A stretch of 25,890 bases of DNA from Gammaproteobacteria bacterium. GTDB lineage: Bacteria > Pseudomonadota > Gammaproteobacteria > Xanthomonadales > Wenzhouxiangellaceae. Of this stretch, positions 8,679 through 16,200 are shown one piece after another. The stretch spans positions 1 to 25,890 of the forward strand of contig PWWM01000061.1 in the NCBI GenBank assembly GCA_003561495.1, read 5' to 3'. Below the pieces are notes generated by a model, which made no database searches, was not told the DNA's origin, and saw nothing but the letters and a program-made list of their open reading frames with translations. How positions within the stretch are numbered: position 1 is the first letter of the stretch; each line of letters begins with the position of its first letter. Both the position numbers and the translations under genes were made by a program.

Positions 8679-8782
8679 TCGCGAGTCTGGCGCAGAATCT
8701 GCCAGCTCAATGCTTCGGGCTTTTCGAAATTGATGAACAAGATGCGGGGTTCAGCCGGCCCCTCGACGACATGGATGGTCAG
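8675..8782 (-). other. Possible 35-codon ORF continuing in frame after the DUF3501 stop
   Basis: After the TGA of the DUF3501 gene (8789-8791) the same frame stays open for 37 sense codons, to a TGA at 8675-8677. From a CTG at 8782 it would read LTIHVVEGPAEPRILFINF... and end ILRQTRD. The composition looks protein-like, its stop overlaps the TTG of the next ORF (TTGA), and no ATG or GTG start is available. It could be a small coupled peptide, a remnant, or a chance open frame. I do not recognise it. Confidence 0.2.
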
Positions 8783-8788
8783 TCCGGA

Positions 8789-9376
8789 TCAGTCGAAATC
8801 GGCAATCAGGCTTGTCCGGACTTCACCGGTGATTTCCGTCGGGCCGTGCGGGTAGGCATCGTGGCGAACTCCGGCGGTGATGCGTGCGCCGTCCTTCATG
8901 GCCTGGATCAATTCCGGGGTGAATTCAAAGCGCACGAAGTGCACGGCCGAGGTCTTGTCGTCGGTGGTGCGTTCCAGGTCCTCGTTACAGATGGCAAACA
9001 CCGGATCAAATCCATCCACACCAATCTGTAGCGTGTCCTCTATTCCCTTCATTTCGGCAAGCCGCCGACGCCGCTCTTCGATATCGGCATACTCGATCAT
9101 CATGGTGGCCTTCCAGTTGCGCCCGTCGGGGATCAGTGGATTGTAGGTATCGAGTTCATCCTGGATGGCCTCGGGCTCGAAGATTTTTTCGATGCGCAGC
9201 ATTTCCTGGATCTGGTAGCGCATGGTTTTCTCATCTTCGAAGTAGAGGGTCAGATTGGGGCCGATCGGCACCCGCCGAATTTTCTTGTGTTCCATGATCT
9301 CGGCACGAATCCGATCACGTTGCTCTGAATAATCTTCCAGCGACAGCAAATCTTTCCGGGACAATAACCTGCTCAT
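8789..9376 (-). CDS. DUF3501 family protein
   Basis: This is a 195-residue soluble protein. The ATG at 9376 has a strong GGAGGAG a few bases upstream. The N-terminal part (LLSRKDLLSLEDYSEQRDRIR, IMEHKKIRRVPIGPNLTLYFED, QIQEMLRIEKIFE, DELDTYNPLIPDG) and the later DLERTTDDKTSAVHFVRFEF segment match what I know of DUF3501, and the length is full for the family. No catalytic motif is evident. DUF3501 genes are characteristically found next to rubrerythrin and a CCG-type iron-sulfur protein, exactly as here, so a part in the same redox module is likely. Its biochemical role is not known. Confidence 0.88.
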   Translation of the reverse strand: MSRLLSRKDLLSLEDYSEQRDRIRAEIMEHKKIRRVPIGPNLTLYFEDEKTMRYQIQEMLRIEKIFEPEAIQDELDTYNPLIPDGRNWKATMMIEYADIEERRRRLAEMKGIEDTLQIGVDGFDPVFAICNEDLERTTDDKTSAVHFVRFEFTPELIQAMKDGARITAGVRHDAYPHGPTEITGEVRTSLIADFD

Positions 9377-9392
9377 CTACTCCTCCAGATTT

Positions 9393-9455
9393 CCGACCAC
9401 CGACCTCAGACCTCAGACCTCAGACCTCTGACCCCCGACCTCCGACCTCCGACCT
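9393..9455. repeat. Nine tandem heptamers (CNGACCN), 63 bp
   Basis: These are nine units in perfect 7-bp phase on the plus strand: CCGACCA, CCGACCT, CAGACCT (three times), CTGACCC, CCGACCT (three times). They occupy almost the entire spacer between the iron-sulfur gene stop and the DUF3501 start. On the transcribed (minus) strand the unit is GTCNGRG-like and G-rich. Confidence 0.95.
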
Positions 9456-9465
9456 CGGATATCCA

Positions 9466-10815
9466 TCAAAGTCCATAAGCATAACGGAGCAGGCTGATCG
9501 GGCTGGTGGTCTGTCCGGGTTCAAGCCCCAATTGGCCAGCCAGGTGACTGGCCGCCATTGGGCAATCCGATACAAAATGATCGAATGGCTCACGCTGAAT
9601 ACGCCGCACGGTGCCGCGGGCGATTCTGATCGATTCCGGATAGGTTTCGGTCCGCACTCCATAGGTACCATTGTGGCCCGAGCAGCGCTCGATCGGGGTC
9701 ACCGTGGTGTCGGGCGCCAGTTCCAGGATTTCGCGGGTCTTGGCGCCGATGTTCTGAACCCGCTGATGACAGGGTACGTGCCACGCAATCCGGCCCAGTG
9801 AGTGTCTGAATCGGGTATCGAGCAGGCCTTGTGCATGGTGCGCGACCAGGTATTCGAACGGATCGTGCACATGCGCGCTCGCCTGTTGCACGGATTCGTC
9901 GTCGCCAAACAAGGCAGGCAATACCTGTTTGAACATCAGCGTGCAGGAAGGAATCGGGGTGAGTACATCAAAGCCCTGGTCGATCCAGTGCCGAAGTTGC
10001 GGGATGTTGTGGCGCATGGCTTTCTCAACTGCATCCAGGTTGCCGTGCTCGTAGCGCGGCATGGCACAGCAGGTTTCCCGCTCGACCAGGCTTACCGATA
10101 TGCCGTTGTGCTCGAGTACCTTGACCAGATCGGAAGCGATGTCCGGTGCGTTGACATTGCAATAGCAAGTGGCAAACAGGGCGACCTTGGCGTGGCTGGA
10201 TTCAGAGACATCCTCTTCGGGGTTTGGTCTGGTGCGTGTTTTCATTCTTCGCCGAAACGTATCGGAGTGATACTCGGGCAGTTGCGCATCGGGATGAATG
10301 CCAAGCACCTTTTCCAGCCCCTTGCGAAGCGTTGGAGAACGGTTGGCGGCATTGACCACCTCGGCGACCACCGGAATGCTGGCCAGTTTGCCGACGGCGG
10401 TGGTCGATGCCAGCACTCGATGTTTCAACGGCGGTTTGCTGTGGCGAAAGGCATTGGCCTTGGCGCGCAGCATCAGGTGAGGAAAGTCAACGTTCCATTC
10501 GTGCGGCGGCACGTAAGGACACTTGGCCTGGAAGCACATGTCGCACAGGTAGCATTGCTCGACAACCTTGTGGAAGTCGTTGTGGTCGACACCGTCGACT
10601 TCCAGGGTGGTCGATTGATCAATCAGATCGAACAGGGTCGGGAAGGCCTGGCACAGGCTATGGCAGCGACGACAACCGTGGCAGATATCGAATACCCGCT
10701 CAAGTTCCCGGTTCAGCGATGCCTCGCTCCAGAAGTCTTCGTCACGCCAGTTCAGCGGATGGCGAGTCGGCGCGTCAAGGCTTCCCTCGCGAGCGGATTC
10801 AGGCGTTCCGGACAT
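9466..10815 (-). CDS. Iron-sulfur oxidoreductase, heterodisulfide-reductase/GlpC-like (two 4Fe-4S sites plus CCG domains)
   Basis: This is a 449-residue soluble protein. The N-terminal ferredoxin-like part carries two four-cysteine sets, C45-x2-C48-x2-C51-x3-C55 and C88-x2-C91-x2-C94-x4-C99, which fit two [4Fe-4S] clusters. The rest resembles the cysteine-rich (CCG) domains of HdrB/GlpC. The first has TCCAMPR and a later PSC, the second has VPCHQ, ERCSGHNG and SDCP. In the second the CCG core reads CSG. Such proteins pass electrons between a donor and a partner enzyme; here the partner is probably the neighbouring rubrerythrin (inference from context). The start at 10815 has AGGA seven bases upstream, inside the last unit of a heptamer repeat. 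The gene is the middle one of the rubrerythrin, iron-sulfur protein, DUF3501 operon. Confidence 0.9.
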   Translation of the reverse strand: MSGTPESAREGSLDAPTRHPLNWRDEDFWSEASLNRELERVFDICHGCRRCHSLCQAFPTLFDLIDQSTTLEVDGVDHNDFHKVVEQCYLCDMCFQAKCPYVPPHEWNVDFPHLMLRAKANAFRHSKPPLKHRVLASTTAVGKLASIPVVAEVVNAANRSPTLRKGLEKVLGIHPDAQLPEYHSDTFRRRMKTRTRPNPEEDVSESSHAKVALFATCYCNVNAPDIASDLVKVLEHNGISVSLVERETCCAMPRYEHGNLDAVEKAMRHNIPQLRHWIDQGFDVLTPIPSCTLMFKQVLPALFGDDESVQQASAHVHDPFEYLVAHHAQGLLDTRFRHSLGRIAWHVPCHQRVQNIGAKTREILELAPDTTVTPIERCSGHNGTYGVRTETYPESIRIARGTVRRIQREPFDHFVSDCPMAASHLAGQLGLEPGQTTSPISLLRYAYGL

Positions 10816-10821
10816 CTAGAT

Positions 10822-10856
10822 TCCTGAACCCTGAACCCTGACTCCTGAATCCTTGC
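10822..10856. repeat. Four to five tandem heptamers (YCCTGAA) in the rubrerythrin/iron-sulfur spacer
   Basis: The units on the plus strand are TCCTGAA, CCCTGAA, CCCTGAC, TCCTGAA and a degenerate TCCTTGC. They fill the 43-bp gap between the rubrerythrin stop and the iron-sulfur start. On the coding strand the unit is KTCAGGR and supplies the AGGA ribosome-binding core of the downstream gene. Confidence 0.85.
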
Positions 10857-10858
10857 TC

Positions 10859-11272
10859 CTACAACTCATCCAGCGCCTTCTGGAACCGGTTGGCGTGCGA
10901 GCGCTCGGCCCGCGCCAGGGTTTCAAACCAGTCGGCGATTTCGTCGAAGCCCTCATCGCGGGCAGTCTTGGCCATGCCGGGATACATGTCGGTGTACTCG
11001 TAAGTCTCGCTGGCAATCGCCGCCTTGAGATTCTTGCGGGTATCGCCGATCGGTTCCCCGGTGGGTGGATCACCGACTTCTTCAATGTACTCCAGGTGAC
11101 CGTGGGCATGCCCGGTTTCACCCTCGGCCGTGGAACGGAATACTGCCGCCACATCGTTGAAACCCTCGATATCCGCGCGCTGGGCGAAATACAGGTAGCG
11201 CCGATTGGCCTGTGCCTCGCTGGAAAAAGCGGCTTTCAGATTCTCTTCGGTCTTGGTGCCTTTCAGGTGCAT
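10859..11272 (-). CDS. Rubrerythrin family diiron protein without rubredoxin domain
   Basis: This is a 137-residue four-helix bundle protein. A longer frame opens at 11338, but the ATG at 11272 has GGAG nine bases upstream and the family sequence starts right there (MHLKGTKTEENLKAAF). The diiron ligands expected for the family are present: E19, E52-x2-H55, E89 and E123-x2-H126, together with the conserved YxYTDMYPGMAKTARDEG segment. The C-terminal rubredoxin [Fe(SCys)4] domain of classical rubrerythrin is absent. Electrons must therefore come from another protein, most simply the iron-sulfur protein encoded 43 bp downstream. Family role: reduction of hydrogen peroxide in the cytoplasm. It is the first gene of the redox operon and lies 66 bp after the PLDc_N mini-protein gene. 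Confidence 0.93.
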   Translation of the reverse strand: MHLKGTKTEENLKAAFSSEAQANRRYLYFAQRADIEGFNDVAAVFRSTAEGETGHAHGHLEYIEEVGDPPTGEPIGDTRKNLKAAIASETYEYTDMYPGMAKTARDEGFDEIADWFETLARAERSHANRFQKALDEL

Positions 11273-11338
11273 GTTGTATTTCTCCAAACGATCGTTTCGG
11301 GGTGGACATTCCCCCCTGATGCCCGGTACAGGACTCAC

Positions 11339-11518
11339 TCACCCCTTGGGGCCAAGCAATAACCACAGAATTAGACCGATGACGGGAAAGACCAGCAGAA
11401 TGAGAATCCACAGGATCTTCGGGACCGGCCCGGCCGGGCTTTGTGCGGTCTTGATGATGGCCCAGATGACGATGATCAGCCAGATCAGGCCAAACAGGCC
11501 GGCGATTTCTATTCCCAT
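11339..11518 (-). CDS. 59-residue membrane protein with PLDc_N-type domain
   Basis: This short gene was read directly from the minus strand, with an ATG at 11518 and TGA at 11339-11341. The sequence has two hydrophobic helices: residues about 4-23 (IEIAGLFGLIWLIIVIWAII) and about 35-54, ending LLLGPKG. They are joined by a short loop KTAQSPAGPVPK. Two helices, the conserved V-P-x-I-L-W and the terminal GLxLWLLLGPK pattern are typical of stand-alone 'PLD nuclease N-terminal' mini-proteins. Despite that name the domain carries no nuclease activity of its own. GGAG lies eight bases before the ATG. It is upstream of and co-directional with rubrerythrin (66 bp gap), so co-transcription is possible. 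Its function is unknown. Confidence 0.85.
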   Translation of the reverse strand: MGIEIAGLFGLIWLIIVIWAIIKTAQSPAGPVPKILWILILLVFPVIGLILWLLLGPKG

Positions 11519-11588
11519 GTCTTGTGCTCCGCTGGATGAAACTGGAAGTGCGCTTGTTCTTGCTCTGATCTTACCGTGATCGATCCAT

Positions 11589-11611
11589 CCCGGGTTGCCG
11601 ATTCACCCGGG
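11589..11611. promoter_or_regulatory. Inverted repeat (7-bp arms, 9-bp spacer), possible operator
   Basis: CCCGGGT at 11589-11595 and ACCCGGG at 11605-11611 form a perfect dyad in the divergent gap between the PLDc_N gene and the HD-GYP regulator. It overlaps the -35 and spacer of the candidate promoter listed next and has no T-tract, so an operator is likelier than a terminator. Confidence 0.4.
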
Positions 11612-11622
11612 TAGGGTACACT
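11595..11622 (+). promoter_or_regulatory. Candidate sigma70 promoter for the HD-GYP regulator
   Basis: TTGCCG (11595-11600) and TACACT (11617-11622) are spaced by 16 bp, each with 4/6 consensus matches. They would start transcription about 50 bases ahead of the chosen ATG. The assignment rests on sequence only. Confidence 0.35.
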
Positions 11623-11676
11623 GAGTTGCCAGAAGGGGAAATGGCGGCTTGTCTTCCTCTCACCGGGAGGCGACAC

Positions 11677-13203
11677 ATGAAACTCATGCCAGAGAGAGAA
11701 TTCTCGGCAACCGATTCGTCTGACGGGAATCCGTCGGCCTGGAAAGTTTTGATCATTGACGATGAGCCCGAGGTCCATGAAGTGACCGAGCTGGTTCTGG
11801 GGGATTTCGAGTTCGAGGGTCGGCCGCTCGAGTTTCTCCATGCCCATTCGGCCTCCGAAGCGCGCTCATTGCTCAAGGCCCATGACGATATCGCCGTGGT
11901 CCTGCTCGATGTGGTGATGGAGTCCGAGCAGGCTGGTCTGGAACTGGTGCATTTCATTCGCCGTGATCTCGGTAATCACTTCATTCGTATCGTGTTGCGG
12001 ACCGGGCAGCCTGGCCAGGCGCCGGAGCGGGAGGTGGTGGCTGATTACGATATCAATGATTACAAGGAAAAGACCGAGCTGACCTCCGAGCGCCTATTCA
12101 CCACGATGTACGCCACGTTGCGCGCGTATCGGGACGTGATGATCATCGAAACCAACAAGCGCGGCCTGGAACGGGTCATCGAGTGCTCGGCCGAAATTTT
12201 CTCTCATCAAACCAGCCCCGCTTTCGCCTCGGCTGTCCTCGAGCAAATCATCAACCTGCTGGGTGTGGATCGCGGTGCGCTCTATTGCAAGGCCACCAAC
12301 TCCGGGATCTCTCCGGATGGTCTCGTCATCCAGGCAGCCACGGGTCATTATCGCGATTTGATCAACAGTCCGGCCAGCCAGGCCCTGCCTGAACGGATTC
12401 TGTCTTCGCTCAAAATGGCCTGGACCGACAAGCGCAGTGTGATTTCCGAGGATCATTACGTGCTGCATTTCACCGATTCGCGTCAGTCCGAGAGTCTGTT
12501 GTATGTGGGTGAAACTTATCGCCTGCATGAGGTGGACCACCAGCTCCTGGAGGTGTTCTGCACCAATGTCTCGATTGCATTCGAAAACCTGTCGCTTCAT
12601 CAGGAACTGACCGAAAGCCAGACCGAAATGCTGTGCCTGCTGGCCGGGGTGGCCGAGACCCGCTCACTGGAAACCGCCAACCACGTGCGCCGGGTCGGGG
12701 AGCTGGCGGCTTTGCTGGCCCATTCCTATGGCCTGGATGAACAGCAGGTCGAAGTCATCCGCCTGGCCGCACCCTTGCATGATATCGGCAAGATCGGCAT
12801 CCCCGATGCCGTGCTCAACAAACCGGGTCCGCACTCCGATCAGGAAAGGCGCATCATGCGCAGCCATGTCGATATTGGAGCGGAGATGCTGTCGGTATCC
12901 AATCGACCGCTGTTCAAGGCGGCGACCGAAATTGCCCGTGACCATCACGAGAACTGGGATGGCAGTGGCTACCCGCGCGGCATCCAGGGCGAGGAGATTT
13001 CGCTGGCCGGGCGTATCGTCGCCTTGGCCGATGTCTGCGATGCACTGGGCAGCAAGCGTTGTTACAAGTCGGCCTGGCCCGAGGAGAAAGTGCGCCAGTA
13101 TCTTCTGGAGCAACGTGGACGAAAGTTCGATCCGCAACTGGTCGATTTTCTGATGGATCAATGGGAAGAGGTCGGCAGGCTCCGGGAGCGCATGCCGGAT
13201 TGA
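11677..13203 (+). CDS. Response regulator with HD-GYP domain (predicted cyclic di-GMP phosphodiesterase)
   Basis: This is a 508-residue protein. The frame is open from a TTG at 11626, but the ATG at 11677 has GGGAGG six bases upstream and is preferred. The receiver domain is at about 22-145: acidic pair D28-D29, phospho-acceptor D78, T109 and K130. Residues about 160-330 form a middle domain resembling DUF3369/GAF-like modules. The HD-GYP domain covers about 335-500, with H368-D369 (HDIGKIG), HHENWDGSGYP with G431-Y432-P433, and LADVCDAL. All signatures needed for c-di-GMP hydrolysis are present. The protein is soluble and cytoplasmic, and its phosphorylation state probably sets its activity. 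It ends 20 bp from the stop of the convergent sensor kinase, which is the obvious candidate partner. Confidence 0.93.
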   Translation: MKLMPEREFSATDSSDGNPSAWKVLIIDDEPEVHEVTELVLGDFEFEGRPLEFLHAHSASEARSLLKAHDDIAVVLLDVVMESEQAGLELVHFIRRDLGNHFIRIVLRTGQPGQAPEREVVADYDINDYKEKTELTSERLFTTMYATLRAYRDVMIIETNKRGLERVIECSAEIFSHQTSPAFASAVLEQIINLLGVDRGALYCKATNSGISPDGLVIQAATGHYRDLINSPASQALPERILSSLKMAWTDKRSVISEDHYVLHFTDSRQSESLLYVGETYRLHEVDHQLLEVFCTNVSIAFENLSLHQELTESQTEMLCLLAGVAETRSLETANHVRRVGELAALLAHSYGLDEQQVEVIRLAAPLHDIGKIGIPDAVLNKPGPHSDQERRIMRSHVDIGAEMLSVSNRPLFKAATEIARDHHENWDGSGYPRGIQGEEISLAGRIVALADVCDALGSKRCYKSAWPEEKVRQYLLEQRGRKFDPQLVDFLMDQWEEVGRLRERMPD

Positions 13204-13223
13204 GTGGGGCCGGTGGTCGGTGG

Positions 13224-16200
13224 TCAGGACGGTCCGTTCGGGACGATTCGTGGTATGACGATCTCGAACCGCAGGCCCTTGCCCGGAGAGGTATCGACTT
13301 CGATGTCGCCGCCCAGCACCCGGGTGACCAGGTTGTAGACAATGTGCAGTCCCAGCCCACTGCCGCCCTGACCACGCCGGGTGGTAAAGAACGGATCAAA
13401 CATCTGGTCGGCGACTTCTTCGGGCATGCCCTTGCCGTCATCCTGATATATCAGGCGCACGTTTTCGCCGTTGACGGTGGCGCCAATGTGGATGGTGCCG
13501 TTCTCGTCCGGCTCCCAGGCGTGAGTCAGTGAGTTCATGATCAGGTTCACCAGCACCTGGTAGAGCGCGCCGGGGTAGGTGTCCAGGACCACGCCATCGG
13601 GCACTTGCAACTCGATGTGGTGCCGGTTGCGTTTGAGTTCGGGATGCAGGGAAGTCAGGATCTCGTCAACGTAGCCATCCAGCTGAAAGGTTCGCCGCTG
13701 TTCACTGGCCTGATCGACGGCGACCTGCTTGAAGCTCTTGACCAACTCATCGGCGCGCCGCAGGTTGCGCAGGATCATCTGCCCACTTTGTCCGGCAATT
13801 CCTGCAAAGGCAGTGACTCTCTGCGGATCCGGACTTTCATCCTGTTCCAGCGACTTCTGGAATTTCCGTGTCTCGCTTTCAAGGTGCGAGGCAGCCGTCA
13901 CGCTTACACCCAGCGGAGTATTGATCTCGTGGGCAATCCCGGCAACCAGCCCACCCAGTGCGGCCATTTTTTCACTCTGGACCAGGTAACGTTGCGCCTG
14001 CTGGAGTTCGGTCAGGGTTTTCTGCAAGGTTTCATTGGATTGTTCGAGTTCTCGCGTTCGTTGGCTGACTCGGCTTTCGAGTTCTTCGTTGAGTCGGCGG
14101 AGTTTTTCCTCGGTTTCCTTCAGGTGACTGATGTCCCGGGTGGTTCCGGACAGGCGCAGTGCCCGACCCTGGGCGTCGCGCTCGGTAATGCGTCCGCGTG
14201 ACAGCATCCATCGCCAGGGTGTCTCCGGATTGGTGCGGCCCCGGAATTCGGCCTCGAAATAGTCCGTCTGTCCCTTGACATGAGCAATGTAGTCCCGCTT
14301 CAGCTCTTCCACATCGTCCGGGTGAATGCTGTCCCAGAATTCCTCCAGGGTCATGTGTACGGTATCGTCGTCTTCGAAGCTTCGATCCATGCGGTTTTCA
14401 CGGACCAGGGAGCTGGTTCTCGTATCAGCCTCCCAGAGCTCGTCGCGACTGCCCCAAAGTGCCATGCGCAGGCGCTGGCGACTCGCTGCGATTTCTCGCT
14501 GGGCATTGTGGCGTCGCGCCAGACCCAGATGAATTCGCCAGGCGGCAGCCAGAATGAGCAAGCCGGCCGCCAGCACGTAAAGAGCGATCGCCGGGGTATC
14601 GCGCCAGCGTGGCGGGAGGATATCGAGATCAAGTTCGGTGATCGGCCCCCACTCACCGGGGCGGATTCCGGCGCGAACCTGCAGCGTGTAGTCGCCAACC
14701 GGCAGGGCGGTGAATGAGGCAAAAGCACGCTCGGGTGAGGTTTCGATCCATTCATCGCCAAGCCCCAGCAGGCGGTAACTGTAGCGGAGGTTGTGGCGGT
14801 TTCTGAGTGTGCCGGGTGCGACGAACTCAAGAGTGATCAGGCCGCGATCATGGGGCAGGGTCAGGCGTTCCGTGGCTGCCAGTGACCGAGGCAGCTCCCG
14901 GCGACTGCCCGGCCGGATGGGCTGGTTGAGCAGCAGCAGATCGGTCATGACCACTTCCAGCCGTTGGTCCACATCGGTGACCAGGTCGAGATCGACCCTG
15001 ACCAGACCGCGGATGCCTCCGAACCAGACATGCCCAGGCCAGTGCCGGTCGATGCTGCCGATAAAGAATCCAGCCCCCGAGTAGCCATCGACAAAGGGGA
15101 AATTCTCGACCTTGAGTGTTTCGGGCTCGATCCGCGAAAGGCCCGAGGTGGAACTGACCCAGATCCGTCCCTTGCGATCTTCGGCGATCTCGCCGATGGC
15201 GTCGGCATCCAGGCCATCGGCCCGTCCGACAACGGTAAACGATGGCTTGGGGTCGGTGCCGTCCAGACGGTGAACGCCGCCACCCTGGGTGCCCATCCAG
15301 ACCGTCCCGTCGCGAGCCTGGTACATGCCGGTTACTGAGTTGTGGCGCAGCCCGGCCTCGTTCCCTGCGGCGGGAAAATGCTCGAATCCGCCGAACTCCG
15401 GCTGGAAACGGGCCAGTCCCTGTCGACGCGTGGCCACCCAAATGGTGCCGTCCTCGGTTTCGAGAATGCCGTTGACCTCGCTATCCGGCAGGCTCCGGGG
15501 GTTTTCCGGGTCAGGTCGGAAATTCCGAAAACCCTCGCAGGTGGCGCAACGCTTGTAGATGCCGTTACCGATGGTGGTCACCCAAACCGAACCATCCGAG
15601 GCACGTTGCAGATGCTCAACCCGGGCCGTTCTCGAGACATCCAGTTGTGGATCATTGACCACGCGTTCGAAGGTTCCCTCATCGATGTTCAGGCGGACCA
15701 GGCCGCCGCCCAGCGTTCCGACCAAAAGGTGGTCGTCTCCATCGCGCAACACCGACCCCACCATGCGATGTGGCAGGCCGTCGGGTTGATCGGGATCGTG
15801 CTGATACCACTCAAGGACGCCGTGATCGGGATCGAAGTGCACCAGTCCACCGACGTCAAGCACGGCCACCCACAGCGTGCCGTCGGGGTTTTCCCTCACC
15901 GATGGAACGGCATTGCCCGGCAGGCTCAGCGGTTGATCGGGGCGATTGCGAAACAGAACGAAGGCCGATGTCTGGGGGTCATGCACACTGGCCCCACCGG
16001 TCCAGCTCCCAACCCAGATCAAGCCGGAATCATCTTCAAGCAGGGATACGATGCGCGCCCCGTTGATGCCCAGTGGATCGGAAGGATCATGGTGCCAATG
16101 CCTGACCTGTTGCCGATCGGGCTCGATTCTCGAAAGGCCGGCCAGGGTGCCCACCCAGAGTGCACCGTGACGATCCATCATCAAGCTGCGGACCTGATTG

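Noticed and set aside
9393..9455. CRISPR-like array
   Set aside because: Units are only 7 bp with no spacers and there are no cas genes; this is a simple tandem repeat.
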